This document shows positions 7,730-17,134 of a DNA stretch of 46,818 bases, piece by piece. The position numbers and the translations under genes are program-made. Within the stretch, counting starts at the first letter, position 1. Each line of letters starts with the position of its first letter. The notes under the pieces are model-generated. The model did not search any database, was not told the origin of the DNA, and worked only from the letters and a program-made list of their open reading frames with translations. Source of the DNA: Mycoplasmatota bacterium (GTDB lineage Bacteria; Bacillota_I; Bacilli_A; Izemoplasmatales; Hujiaoplasmataceae); NCBI GenBank assembly GCA_027859085.1, contig JAQIBJ010000014.1:1-46818 (forward strand), given 5' to 3'.

Positions 7730-8635
7730 TTATCCTATATGACTTATTGCCAAATAGTAAGCCCCAAATACAGGCTCAACTGATGACTCGTCCATTTTAA
7801 ATTTAATATTATTCTTATTTAATTCTGACATTAATGCTTCTTTAACATATGGCGCATTTAATAAAAAACCACCTTTAATTCCAATAATCACTTCTTCTAA
7901 TGTATTCATTGCACGGTAGGCTTTAATAGCTTGTTTCGCCAATAGTATGCCTTCATTTTTGAATAGGTTAATCGCTTCTTCATCACCTTTAATCGCATGT
8001 TCTGAAATAAACTTAGACAATTTCGCTATTTCAATTTTTTGATTATTATAGACAAAATTCTTTATTTCTGAATATTCCAAGGCATCAATTTCTTTTAATA
8101 TACTTTTTGACAAAGGTGTAATTTCTTGTCTTTCTTCAAACTGATTGATGATGTTTTTTAACGCTGTGATTGCCAGATGATATCCTGAACCTTCGTCACC
8201 TAACAAATGTCCAAACCCACCAATGAGTTGTATTTCATCTTGATTATCATACATGACAACACTACCCGTACCTCCCAAAATCATAATCACATTTTTATTA
8301 CGATTCCTTTTGACTGAATTCAATGCTATTTCAGCATCGGTGACTATAGACACTATAACTTTATATCTCTTTATAATATTTCTAATCAATACTTCTTTTT
8401 CGGGATAATTTGAATAGCCTGCTATGCCAACTTGAATCATAGCTAAGGACGTCTTATCGATTTCACTAATTAAAGAATCAATAACTTCATATAAATGGTC
8501 AATTGTTTCTTGGGTATTGACACTAAAATTTCCAAATCCTTTTACTACACGCTTAATCTCCTTGCCATTTAAATCAAAAAGAACACCTAATGTTTTAGTG
8601 GCACCACCATCAACCCCAATGATATAAGTTTTCAT
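7730..8635 (-). CDS. BadF/BadG-family amino-sugar kinase (GlcNAc/MurNAc)
   Basis: 301 residues from ATG 8635, which overlaps the nagZ stop (ATGA) and has GGTGAG five bases upstream; a GTG at 8650 would place the start before this site. ASKHA kinase motifs are visible: GVDGGATKT (phosphate 1), GIAGYSN, ILGGTGSVV (phosphate 2), GDEGSG and GIKGGFLL (adenosine). The family includes N-acetylglucosamine kinases and the Clostridium MurNAc/GlcNAc kinase MurK. Between nagZ and murQ it most likely makes GlcNAc-6-P and MurNAc-6-P in the cytoplasm. Which sugar it prefers cannot be read from the sequence. Confidence 0.87.
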   Translation of the reverse strand: MKTYIIGVDGGATKTLGVLFDLNGKEIKRVVKGFGNFSVNTQETIDHLYEVIDSLISEIDKTSLAMIQVGIAGYSNYPEKEVLIRNIIKRYKVIVSIVTDAEIALNSVKRNRNKNVIMILGGTGSVVMYDNQDEIQLIGGFGHLLGDEGSGYHLAITALKNIINQFEERQEITPLSKSILKEIDALEYSEIKNFVYNNQKIEIAKLSKFISEHAIKGDEEAINLFKNEGILLAKQAIKAYRAMNTLEEVIIGIKGGFLLNAPYVKEALMSELNKNNIKFKMDESSVEPVFGAYYLAISHIG

Positions 8636-10200
8636 AATCTCACCGGACACACACCTTGAGGTGTCGTTTCCTTTTTAAGATATTCTATTAAAACCTTTAT
8701 AGAATTCGGTGTATACTCATATAATAATGTTAAATTTTTGATTTTTTTAACAAAAAAACTATCATAGGGATTTCTCATGGCGATGACATGTAAATCTAAT
8801 ATATCATTTAGTTTTTTGATTAACACCTTTTGATGATGATATATATTGGCGTTATATGAACAAAAAATTACTTGACCATATTCTTTTGTTTTTTTAATGA
8901 TTTTATCTATTTCTTTACTTGATAGTTCAACAGAAACTTTCATTGTATTTAGATTAGGCAATTCTTTATTCACAGCCTTAATAATGCTGTATTGACCATC
9001 ATCTTCATCAGCAATTGTTGTTGATATCGGTTCAGAAGCAATCAATAAAGTTTTTTGTTCCAATGAAACAGGCTTTCCTTGAACAAGTGTTAATCCTTCT
9101 CTTACAACTGATAAAGCGAAGTCTTTTGATGTTTCAATTTCGACAATTGCTTTAACATCTTGATACGAACCATCAATGTTTAGATTTACATTTTCTTTTT
9201 TAGATTCTAAGACTCTTTTCACTCTTTCATCAATAATACTCATTGATAACTCATGATTCTTTACACTCTGAGTAACATATTCTATAGCTTCAATTTGTAA
9301 TTTGGAAGAATGAGATATACAAACCAAATTAGCGCCTGCTTCGATTGCCATCAAGGTCCCTTTTTTAGTTGTATAATAAGTTTGTATGGCTTTCATCTGC
9401 ATACAATCGGTAATGATTAATCCAGAAAAATTTAATTTATTTCTTAATAAACCTGTTAAACAATTATGTGACAAAGTGGTCGGAAGTCCATCTTCTGTTA
9501 TCGCCGGAAAATTAATATGGGAACTCATAATTGCTTTAACACCAAAACTAATCGCTGTTTTAAATGGCACCAGTTCTAATTTTTCTAGTGCTGCAAAATC
9601 TTTATCAATTTTTGGTAAATCCAAATGAGAATCAATTGTCGTATCACCGTGGCCAGGAAAATGTTTGGCTGTAGCTATCACATTTTCTTGCAGACCTTTT
9701 ATATTTTCTATGCCATATTGATTAACAATTTCAATATCATCGCTATAACTTCTAACACCAATAACTGGATTATGAGGATTATTATTAACATCTAAACTAG
9801 GCGCTAAATTCATATTTATCCCAAGTGCCTTTAGTTCTTCACCCATGAGCTTACCTGATAAATAACTATTCTTTGGATTATGACTCGCCGCAATGGTCAT
9901 AGCACCCGGAAAGAAAGTTCCACCTTTTTTAATTCTACTAACCATACCACCTTCTTGGTCTATACAGATAAACAGCGGTATATTGTATGTTTCTAAAGCA
10001 AGTTTTTGTAAATTTTGATTGAGTTTAAACAATTGTTCTGGAGAATCAATATTTCTAGCAAATAATATTACGTTACCCGCTTTGTATTTTTTTATCAATT
10101 GTATTGCGTGATCATTGATTGTTAAAGCATCAAACCCAAAGACAATTAACTGACCTATTTTTTCTTCTAAAGATAATTTATTAATATCATAATCAATCAT
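8632..10200 (-). CDS. nagZ: GH3 beta-N-acetylglucosaminidase
   Basis: 522 residues. NagZ removes non-reducing GlcNAc from GlcNAc-MurNAc saccharides and muropeptides. The GH3 barrel (1-330) carries DQEGG (81-85), the NagZ signature KHFPGHGDTTIDSH (179-192) with its Asp-His acid/base pair, and nucleophile D265 in LIITDCMQMKA. A second alpha/beta domain fills 340-522, as in the two-domain Bacillus enzyme. Unlike that secreted enzyme there is no signal peptide, so the protein should be cytoplasmic and act after import. It overlaps namZ by 8 bases and the kinase by 4. Confidence 0.94.
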   Translation of the reverse strand: MIDYDINKLSLEEKIGQLIVFGFDALTINDHAIQLIKKYKAGNVILFARNIDSPEQLFKLNQNLQKLALETYNIPLFICIDQEGGMVSRIKKGGTFFPGAMTIAASHNPKNSYLSGKLMGEELKALGINMNLAPSLDVNNNPHNPVIGVRSYSDDIEIVNQYGIENIKGLQENVIATAKHFPGHGDTTIDSHLDLPKIDKDFAALEKLELVPFKTAISFGVKAIMSSHINFPAITEDGLPTTLSHNCLTGLLRNKLNFSGLIITDCMQMKAIQTYYTTKKGTLMAIEAGANLVCISHSSKLQIEAIEYVTQSVKNHELSMSIIDERVKRVLESKKENVNLNIDGSYQDVKAIVEIETSKDFALSVVREGLTLVQGKPVSLEQKTLLIASEPISTTIADEDDGQYSIIKAVNKELPNLNTMKVSVELSSKEIDKIIKKTKEYGQVIFCSYNANIYHHQKVLIKKLNDILDLHVIAMRNPYDSFFVKKIKNLTLLYEYTPNSIKVLIEYLKKETTPQGVCPVRL

Positions 10201-11332
10201 ACAAATGATACCTCCTTTTTAATTGTTTAAATTTTTCAGAATCTTCATTGATTTTTTTCTTGAGTTCGGCTATCGAATATTGTCCCTCTCTTAAAAAATT
10301 GTCACCCACTAATAAATCTAAAAAAGGATGTCCGTCTTTACTAAAAGATGGTAAAAACTCAAACTCATGATGATGATTCTTAATGAATGTTAAAAGGATA
10401 AAACCGGTGATCACTGGTTGGAATATATCCTTGTCAGTAATCATTAATTCTATGCCTTTACAAAGCATATCTTTATGTTTTGAAAAGGTTGGTGTGAAAT
10501 AAGTTTTTCTGAATTTTACACCCTTTAAATTTTGTTTCTTTAATACTTCTGTAAGCCAGTCTACATCTAGATAAGGACTACCTATCATCTGGAAAGGTTT
10601 TGTAGTCCCTCTTCCTTCGGAAAGGTTTGTTCCTTCAAATATACACGTTGACAAATAAACATAACACGTTTCCATTGTCGGTATATTCGGAGATGGAAAT
10701 ATAAAAGTCAATCCTGTGTCACTGTAATCCATATCTCTATGATAGTTTTCCATCTTAATAATAGTCAAATCAGCATTGATGTTAAACTCTTCATTAAACA
10801 TCCTTGCCAATTCGCCAATGGTTAATCCATATCTTTGGGGTAAAGGATAGTAACCTACAAATGATCGATACTTTGTATTTAAAATATTACCTTCAACAGT
10901 ATTGGCATTGACTGGATTAGGTCTATCAAATACAACCATTGGTATATTATGCTCTTTACATGCCATCATCGCATAAGCCATTGTATAAAGATATGTATAG
11001 AATCTTGCGCCAACACCTTGAATATCAAAAGCAAGCAGATCTATTTTTCCCATCATTTCTTTGGTAGGCTTTTTTGATTTTCCGTATAAAGAGTAGACTT
11101 TAACTCCAGTCATATCATCCACGTAATCTTCGGCTTTGACACCTGCTTGCAGGTCTCCTCTGACACCATGTTCAGGCGAGAACATTGCTACCAGATTTGT
11201 TTCTCTGTTTAATATATCAATTGTTGATTCTAAGTCATGGTTAACACCAGTCGGATTTGTAATCAAACCAAGGCGTTTACTCTTAAACAAATGTTTATTC
11301 TGACTAATTAAATCAATCCCTAACTTGATCAT
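10193..11332 (-). CDS. namZ: Exo-beta-N-acetylmuramidase, DUF1343 family
   Basis: 379 residues, DUF1343/GH171, the family of Bacillus subtilis NamZ (YbbC), which releases MurNAc from the non-reducing end of peptidoglycan glycans. Marks of the family: GLITNPTGVN, FSPEHGVRGDLQAG, FDIQGVGARFYTY, VVFDRPNPV, FPSPNIPTMETCYVY and EGTNLSEGRGTTKPF. The Bacillus protein is secreted; this one starts directly with MIKLGIDLI and has no signal peptide, so a cytoplasmic role on imported oligosaccharides is likely. The pair namZ-nagZ next to a kinase and murQ mirrors the Bacillus ybb cluster. Confidence 0.93.
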   Translation of the reverse strand: MIKLGIDLISQNKHLFKSKRLGLITNPTGVNHDLESTIDILNRETNLVAMFSPEHGVRGDLQAGVKAEDYVDDMTGVKVYSLYGKSKKPTKEMMGKIDLLAFDIQGVGARFYTYLYTMAYAMMACKEHNIPMVVFDRPNPVNANTVEGNILNTKYRSFVGYYPLPQRYGLTIGELARMFNEEFNINADLTIIKMENYHRDMDYSDTGLTFIFPSPNIPTMETCYVYLSTCIFEGTNLSEGRGTTKPFQMIGSPYLDVDWLTEVLKKQNLKGVKFRKTYFTPTFSKHKDMLCKGIELMITDKDIFQPVITGFILLTFIKNHHHEFEFLPSFSKDGHPFLDLLVGDNFLREGQYSIAELKKKINEDSEKFKQLKRRYHLYD

Positions 11333-11969
11333 TAGAATTATCCAACCTTTCTAAATATCTAACTGCATTTTTCGTCACCAAAGCCCCTAATAGAACAGGA
11401 ATACTTAACCCCATAAAAATAAAGACTAACGGTGAAATCGTTGAAGCAAGAATAATTAACAGAAAAGGTATTAATACTATTGATACTAGTAATAAGGTTG
11501 TTAAATAGAACTTACCTGCTAAGAAAAATGCTAATTTGAATAAATTTCTATATCGAACACTTGGATTCACCTTAACAACAACAATTGTGTAAAACGAAGT
11601 TGCTGTCCATATTGCGATTAATGCCAATGAAATATAATAACCAATCAAGTAAAAACTACTCGCAGTTTGTTCCAAACTCGTATCATAATATCTAATATTC
11701 AAGTAAGCTAAAAAGAAAACAATAGCAATGATTATTTCAATGATAATTTTCCTAAATAATTCTGTTTTAAAGTATTTAAAATATCCTTTGAATAAAGTGG
11801 GATTTTTCTGGCTTGTATAATCACTAAACATGTTATAGCCAGCCGATATTGCCGGATAGATGGTAACAATTGCTAAACTGTAGAAAATCATCATAACATT
11901 TAACATAATTAAGCGAATAATCCAGTCAGCTATTTCATTCAGTTTTGAGTTAAAAAGTTTATTAAACAT
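11313..11969 (-). CDS. DUF624 (YesL-like) membrane protein
   Basis: 218 residues with about five hydrophobic helices. YesL/DUF624 proteins accompany sugar ABC permeases in Bacillota; their function is unknown. The N-terminus (LNEIADWIIRLIMLNVMMIFYS) and the mid-segment GYNMFSDYTSQKNPTLFKGY fit the family. It starts 14 bases after the permease gene and its end overlaps namZ by 20 bases, so it is co-translated with both. A role in transporter assembly or control is inference. Confidence 0.8.
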   Translation of the reverse strand: MFNKLFNSKLNEIADWIIRLIMLNVMMIFYSLAIVTIYPAISAGYNMFSDYTSQKNPTLFKGYFKYFKTELFRKIIIEIIIAIVFFLAYLNIRYYDTSLEQTASSFYLIGYYISLALIAIWTATSFYTIVVVKVNPSVRYRNLFKLAFFLAGKFYLTTLLLVSIVLIPFLLIILASTISPLVFIFMGLSIPVLLGALVTKNAVRYLERLDNSNDQVRD

Positions 11970-11983
11970 TATATAAGTCCCCT

Positions 11984-12985
11984 CTAACCTACAATACCTG
12001 TTCTCTCAATCGATTCAACAAATTGTTTTTGAACAAGTAAATACATTAATAGTAATGGTAACATCATCAGTAAGGCTGAAACATTACTGATTAAAGCTAA
12101 GAATAATGGGTTTTCCCAAACATTTTGACCAATTAAACTAAGGCCGCCAGTATAGAACAATGCTTGATACATCCCTTCAGCTGCATTAATCAATTGCATA
12201 GTTAGCAAAGGAAATGCTTCACTAGATACATCAAATATGGCTACATAATATGCATCATTCCATTGCCAAACAAAAGCAAATAAACCAACCGTTACAATGG
12301 CACCTCTTGCATTTGGCAACATGATATTCCAAAACGTTCTAAATACACTAGCCCCATCTAATTGTGCTGATTCAGCCAATTCACTAGGCAACCCTTTAAA
12401 GAACTGTCTGAATATATATATAAATATTCCACTTCGAATACCCATACCTAAGCCACTCATCAGGTATATACTGAATTGTTTGCCAATGAGTCCTGTTTGT
12501 CTAAAATAGAGAAATTGTGCTAAGGACAGCGCTTGTGGTGGTGTCACAATAGTAATAATAACAAATATAAATAAAATGTTACTGCCTCTAAAACGCAATC
12601 TACTAAAAGCATAACCTGCTAAGGCAGTTGAAAACAACTGTAAAAGCATTGATATGAAACTTAACTGAAATGTATTCAATAATGCTCTCCAATAATCCAA
12701 TACCACGATAGAGATCTTTAAATTCATTAAAGACCAATTTTCTGGAATCCAAATAACAGCTGGATTATTAACATCTTGTGGAGCCCTTAAAGCCATAGAG
12801 ATTTGTTGAATGATTGGAAACAAAATCACAAAACATAAGCCAAAAAGTATGATCATTCTAAATAGCTTACCGAAAAATTCGCCTAATCTTTTCTTCCAAA
12901 CCAATTTGGTTCTTGGTTGATTAAAATAATCAATAACTTCATTAATATTCGCTTTTATGCGATCTAGAATCTTACTAATTTTCAT
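11984..12985 (-). CDS. Sugar ABC permease, MalG type (second pair)
   Basis: 333 residues from ATG 12985, which overlaps the upstream permease by 11 bases; a longer TTG-initiated reading would extend 53 bases into that gene. After an unusual N-terminal tail of about 60 polar residues come six transmembrane helices. The EAA-loop sequence ELAESAQLDGASVFRTFWNIMLPN is the cytoplasmic contact for the ATPase. Such proteins pair with a MalF-type partner, here the preceding gene, for oligosaccharide import. No ATPase gene is present, which suggests a shared MsmX/UgpC-type subunit. Confidence 0.92.
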   Translation of the reverse strand: MKISKILDRIKANINEVIDYFNQPRTKLVWKKRLGEFFGKLFRMIILFGLCFVILFPIIQQISMALRAPQDVNNPAVIWIPENWSLMNLKISIVVLDYWRALLNTFQLSFISMLLQLFSTALAGYAFSRLRFRGSNILFIFVIITIVTPPQALSLAQFLYFRQTGLIGKQFSIYLMSGLGMGIRSGIFIYIFRQFFKGLPSELAESAQLDGASVFRTFWNIMLPNARGAIVTVGLFAFVWQWNDAYYVAIFDVSSEAFPLLTMQLINAAEGMYQALFYTGGLSLIGQNVWENPLFLALISNVSALLMMLPLLLMYLLVQKQFVESIERTGIVG

Positions 12986-13913
12986 AATGAGATCCGCCAA
13001 TCTTGAAGATTTTCGCAAAGACAGCAAATAATAATAAAATTAAAATAATTGTACTTACATAAATCCAAGCCATTGCTGCACTTTCTCCCCAGCGATTTGA
13101 TTTACCAAGTTCTTGAGAAATTATCCCACTGACTGGAGATGTTAAAAAGGAATCAACTAAAGCATAAACTGTTACTGTAATAATATGCGGGCTAACATTC
13201 GGCAAGGTGATAAGCCAAAAAGTTTCATAGCCTGTTGCACCCTCAATTTTAGCCGCTTCATAAAGATGCTTTGGCACAGATTGTATCGATGCCAAGAACA
13301 ATAAAATCGGAACTCCGGCAAGGGATAATACCACATATATTCTATCTATCAATCCCACAATAAAGGTAATTAACCAAGGCATCATACCTGTTTGAACTAA
13401 ATAAAATTCTAAATCAAAAATCTGATTAATACCTTGTTCCGCAAGAATGGAAGCTATCGCATCACCACCGCCTAAAGCGGTCGTCACAGCTGCACTATTA
13501 AGAATTACAGGAATAAAGAAAATCGCTCTTACAAATGCTCTTCCTCTAAATTTCATATTTAATAAAACTGCTATAAACAAACTAAATATTAACAACACAG
13601 GAATATTAATTAAAGCATCTAAAGTCGTGTTAATCAATTCAACTCTAAAACTTGTATTAGACGTTACATGTTGGTTTAAAGCATAGAAATAATTCTTAAA
13701 TCCATTAAATGTCAAAATAATCCCATCTGGAGTCGGTTCTAGTGTATAAAAACTAAAATATAAACTTCTAAAAAAGGGAATAATAAAGAATATGAGTAAG
13801 CCTAATATCCAAGGTGTTAAAAACACAAATGCCCAAATCAACTTTTGTTTACGATACTGTCTCGGGCCAGAACTTATAGGGGCTTTGTTTATTTTTTTAA
13901 CTAATTCTGCCAT
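12975..13913 (-). CDS. Sugar ABC permease, MalF/UgpA type (second pair)
   Basis: 312 residues, six helices, cytoplasmic N-terminus (KKINKAPISSGPRQYRKQK). The loop VPKHLYEAAKIEGATGYETF carries the EAA motif for the ATPase. Its ATG directly follows the DUF5696 stop (TAG then ATG), so the two are co-translated. With the next gene it forms the second permease pair; the first pair is at 18613-20403. Two permease pairs and two binding proteins with DUF5696 and NHL proteins between them form one transport cassette. Confidence 0.92.
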   Translation of the reverse strand: MAELVKKINKAPISSGPRQYRKQKLIWAFVFLTPWILGLLIFFIIPFFRSLYFSFYTLEPTPDGIILTFNGFKNYFYALNQHVTSNTSFRVELINTTLDALINIPVLLIFSLFIAVLLNMKFRGRAFVRAIFFIPVILNSAAVTTALGGGDAIASILAEQGINQIFDLEFYLVQTGMMPWLITFIVGLIDRIYVVLSLAGVPILLFLASIQSVPKHLYEAAKIEGATGYETFWLITLPNVSPHIITVTVYALVDSFLTSPVSGIISQELGKSNRWGESAAMAWIYVSTIILILLLFAVFAKIFKIGGSHYEN

Positions 13914-16490
13914 CTATTCTCCCCCAATCACTAAATAATCCATAGCAGGAATGTTATAACCCAATACATTCTCTACAGGACTCAAATTATAATTTATCAA
14001 TATGACCAATCCATGAGAATAAGACACTTTAAAAACATTATTCATTACCATTTTATGGTCTACTAAATGTCCTTCATGAATACCAAGTTCATCCAATGCT
14101 TTTACTTGTTCTTCCATTCTATCGATCCAGTTTACATATTCGGTAGAAAAATAATAATTAAATTTAGTATCTTTTAATTCAGTTGATTTATCATATGAAA
14201 CTGTATATTTAAGATTAGATCCTGATTCAATTGTTTTTAAAAAATAATATTGAACAGTTCTTTGGTTTGCTAAATTTAGACTAACTGTTGTATAGTCCAC
14301 TTTACCCGCAAAAATCAATTGCAATAAAGGAATTTGATAATCTAAAATTGCATAAAGTGTTGTTTCAAGCGGTAAGTCTGTCACAAAGTCAGTATAAGGA
14401 AAAGAAAATCCTAATGGGTTTGATAATAAGATGTCTTCTTCTAATTGACCTAACATCTCTTCTTGTATCCTTAAAGCATCTTGTTTGTATACTAAATTAT
14501 CACCATAAGAACCCCCCAATGAACTACCTAAAAATTCAAAAGCTAATAGATTATTATCATAATCGTTAATCAAATCACTCAAGATTTCTTCAAGGTATAA
14601 TGGATTAATCACATAATCATCCTCAAAAGGTAATGTGCCTGGAGATTCACTATACGCCAATTTTGATGGTAAATGATAAGTAAAGTTCTTAGATAAATCA
14701 CCATTAATTCTTGCAGATGCATAGCGATAATTATCAAATAATTTATCAAAGTCATTTGCAGTTAATAATTTTACACTTGGGTACACATCAATGTTATTTT
14801 CAGATGTATAATTCAATAATCTCTGATAATCTTTGTTGCCTCCCAATACTTTTTCGACATCGAAACCATTAGAAAGACCTGAAGATAATCCTCCATTGAC
14901 CATGCCTTTATAAATCACATTGAGATTATTAACATCGCGAGACTTTAACATCTCCAATATTAATTGACTTTCATCAAAAGTTGTTAAAGATTTATTACGA
15001 TAATATGGTATTCCTAAGAAAAATGATTTATCTTCATATGCGCCAAGCATTTCTAGGGTTAGTATTGTCTCAGTTGTCGTATCAACACCATCAAAATCAA
15101 AATTGTCTTCTAGATAATTTCGATAGGCTTTCGCAATATTAACATAATCCGCTTTTTCTTCTTCAAGGAAAACATATTCCACAGTGAAATCTGTATCAAC
15201 GATTTCTTCTGTCCATAAATCAAGTGCATATTGATTAAACCCAGTTCCGAGAATAATTGCTTCATATTCTCTGAAATTAAAAGTTGGATAGACTTTATTA
15301 TAAGAATCTACTCTTCCAGAAACATCAGCATTAATGGTTGCGTTTGCATCACCTTCGGTAATAATGGCTGCGAACCCACCATTTTCTTTCACCATTCCAT
15401 ATAAAGGAATGCTGATTTTTTGTTGAGTTTCTGGCATCTTATAAGGCAATAAGCCTAAATCATGACCATATAATTTTTTCGAATAAGGTTGTTGGTAATA
15501 TTTCCCATTATTAAATTCTATAACTGCGCCACTACCATCAGGCAATACAATATATCCTTCGGTCTCTTCTCCGCCTAATTTTGATATTGCAGTCCCAAAA
15601 TGAGGAAATAATGATACGCTTGCTAGTTTAGCATTATCATCTTCAACAATTGAGTCTTTAATCACAGACATTTTCATGCCTTTTTCAGTTAATTTCACCT
15701 CTATACCGATTTCAAAACTAATTTTTGTAATAACTTCAGCGTATCCATATGAGGCGTTTTCTTCTATGGCTCTTTCTCTTGTGTATTCTAAACTACCAGG
15801 ACCATAAAAAATATCATATAATTTTTCCCTAACCAACACTGACATTTTTTCATATTCAGTGATAACATATGCGTCTAACTCTTCATCATATCCAGTATAT
15901 GCGATTTGTTGCATCATAGAACGTTGTGGATGAACTTCTAGAAGATCCGCCGGTAAATACTTTGGGAAATATAAATAATCAATATCATTATTACCAAGTT
16001 CATACAATACTTGAAAACCATCTTCAATGTATTTAATTGAAAACGTTCTTAGCCCTTCATCATGCAAAACACTTTGCGGATGAGAAATACTCAAACGATA
16101 ATTATTAATTTTTGCCAAAGAGCCTTGTTCATTAAAATAAGATAATTCTAAAGTTGCTTTTTGTCGTTCAATTGCGCTTGATGTAATATTTTTACTTGCA
16201 TCAAATTGCCATGGATCAATAAGGGTTGGATTACTATCCCATACCATGCCTGAATTCTTATCAACAACTTTAAAATAAGACGTTTTTTCATCTATATATA
16301 ATTCAAATTTTTGATTTTCTGTAACCAAGTAATTTCGATTACTTAAAGACATTGAATCAACAAAGTCTTCTTTTGTAAAATTAATATTTTCTTTAGGGTA
16401 ATTACCACCAGGTTTCATATTAAACAACATTTGAAACAAAACAAACCCTAGGATTACTACGACGAAAACTATCAATATTTTTTTCTTCAT
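13914..16490 (-). CDS. DUF5696-domain membrane-anchored extracellular protein
   Basis: 858 residues from ATG 16490, seven bases after GAGGT; a TTG six bases upstream is too close to that site. One N-terminal helix (ILIVFVVVILGFVLFQMLF) anchors a large extracytoplasmic domain, as there is no cleavage motif. The sequence fits DUF5696, a family found almost only next to sugar ABC permeases and NHL/YIP1 genes in Bacillota. Several stretches (SGAVIEFNNG, GGFAAIITEGDANATI, and a barrel-like C-terminal half) resemble glycoside-hydrolase-like folds, but I see no confirmed catalytic residues. It may present or trim saccharides at the transporter. Function unproven. Confidence 0.78.
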   Translation of the reverse strand: MKKKILIVFVVVILGFVLFQMLFNMKPGGNYPKENINFTKEDFVDSMSLSNRNYLVTENQKFELYIDEKTSYFKVVDKNSGMVWDSNPTLIDPWQFDASKNITSSAIERQKATLELSYFNEQGSLAKINNYRLSISHPQSVLHDEGLRTFSIKYIEDGFQVLYELGNNDIDYLYFPKYLPADLLEVHPQRSMMQQIAYTGYDEELDAYVITEYEKMSVLVREKLYDIFYGPGSLEYTRERAIEENASYGYAEVITKISFEIGIEVKLTEKGMKMSVIKDSIVEDDNAKLASVSLFPHFGTAISKLGGEETEGYIVLPDGSGAVIEFNNGKYYQQPYSKKLYGHDLGLLPYKMPETQQKISIPLYGMVKENGGFAAIITEGDANATINADVSGRVDSYNKVYPTFNFREYEAIILGTGFNQYALDLWTEEIVDTDFTVEYVFLEEEKADYVNIAKAYRNYLEDNFDFDGVDTTTETILTLEMLGAYEDKSFFLGIPYYRNKSLTTFDESQLILEMLKSRDVNNLNVIYKGMVNGGLSSGLSNGFDVEKVLGGNKDYQRLLNYTSENNIDVYPSVKLLTANDFDKLFDNYRYASARINGDLSKNFTYHLPSKLAYSESPGTLPFEDDYVINPLYLEEILSDLINDYDNNLLAFEFLGSSLGGSYGDNLVYKQDALRIQEEMLGQLEEDILLSNPLGFSFPYTDFVTDLPLETTLYAILDYQIPLLQLIFAGKVDYTTVSLNLANQRTVQYYFLKTIESGSNLKYTVSYDKSTELKDTKFNYYFSTEYVNWIDRMEEQVKALDELGIHEGHLVDHKMVMNNVFKVSYSHGLVILINYNLSPVENVLGYNIPAMDYLVIGGE

Positions 16491-16492
16491 AA

Positions 16493-17134
16493 TCAATACC
16501 TCAAGTTAATTTCTTCTATAATCGATACAACAAACGCAATGAATTGTTGAATTAGATCAAAAAATAGTAATCCAACAAAAATCATTACAGCAATCGATAC
16601 AAAAGATGCCAAGAAAGTTAATATGGTTTTGAATAATCCGTATTCATGAATATTCAAAATACCCATAAATAGCATCCAGCCACTTAGAAAATATGCAATA
16701 TACATTAATAAATTATAAAAAGCCATTTCCTCAAGAGTAAAAAAATTACTTAATACCACACTTGGAAAACCTATAATTAATAAAGGAAAAAGAGCGTATC
16801 CTGTCACCATTAAAATTTCTTTATAAGTGCCTTTTCCCTCCATTAGTGTTGTAATACTCCAATTACCGACAGTAAATAGAAACACTAAAAGTACAACACC
16901 AAATATTTCTTCCAAACTATTTAACTCTAAAGGATTGTTATTGTTAACTAAAAAGCCTAGATTAGTATAAGAAAATATTTGAAAGTATGCAAATAAAATA
17001 ATAAAAATAATGGCCACAGTTAATTTAGCCTTTTTATAACGTTTAAATTCTTCATATCCATCAAAAGGATGAACCATGATATAAGCAGGGAATCGAATGT
17101 AATCATTAATAATTTCTTTGAGCTTAATCTTCAT
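16493..17134 (-). CDS. YIP1-family membrane protein
   Basis: 213 residues with five hydrophobic helices (about 38-58, 75-98, 108-130, 135-160, 170-205) and the YIP1 feature FPAYIMVHPFDGYEEFKRYK before the first. Such proteins recur in transporter cassettes with DUF5696 and NHL proteins; their role is unknown. It overlaps the NHL gene by 11 bases and stops two bases before DUF5696, so all three are probably made in fixed ratio and may form a membrane complex. Confidence 0.8.
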   Translation of the reverse strand: MKIKLKEIINDYIRFPAYIMVHPFDGYEEFKRYKKAKLTVAIIFIILFAYFQIFSYTNLGFLVNNNNPLELNSLEEIFGVVLLVFLFTVGNWSITTLMEGKGTYKEILMVTGYALFPLLIIGFPSVVLSNFFTLEEMAFYNLLMYIAYFLSGWMLFMGILNIHEYGLFKTILTFLASFVSIAVMIFVGLLFFDLIQQFIAFVVSIIEEINLRY

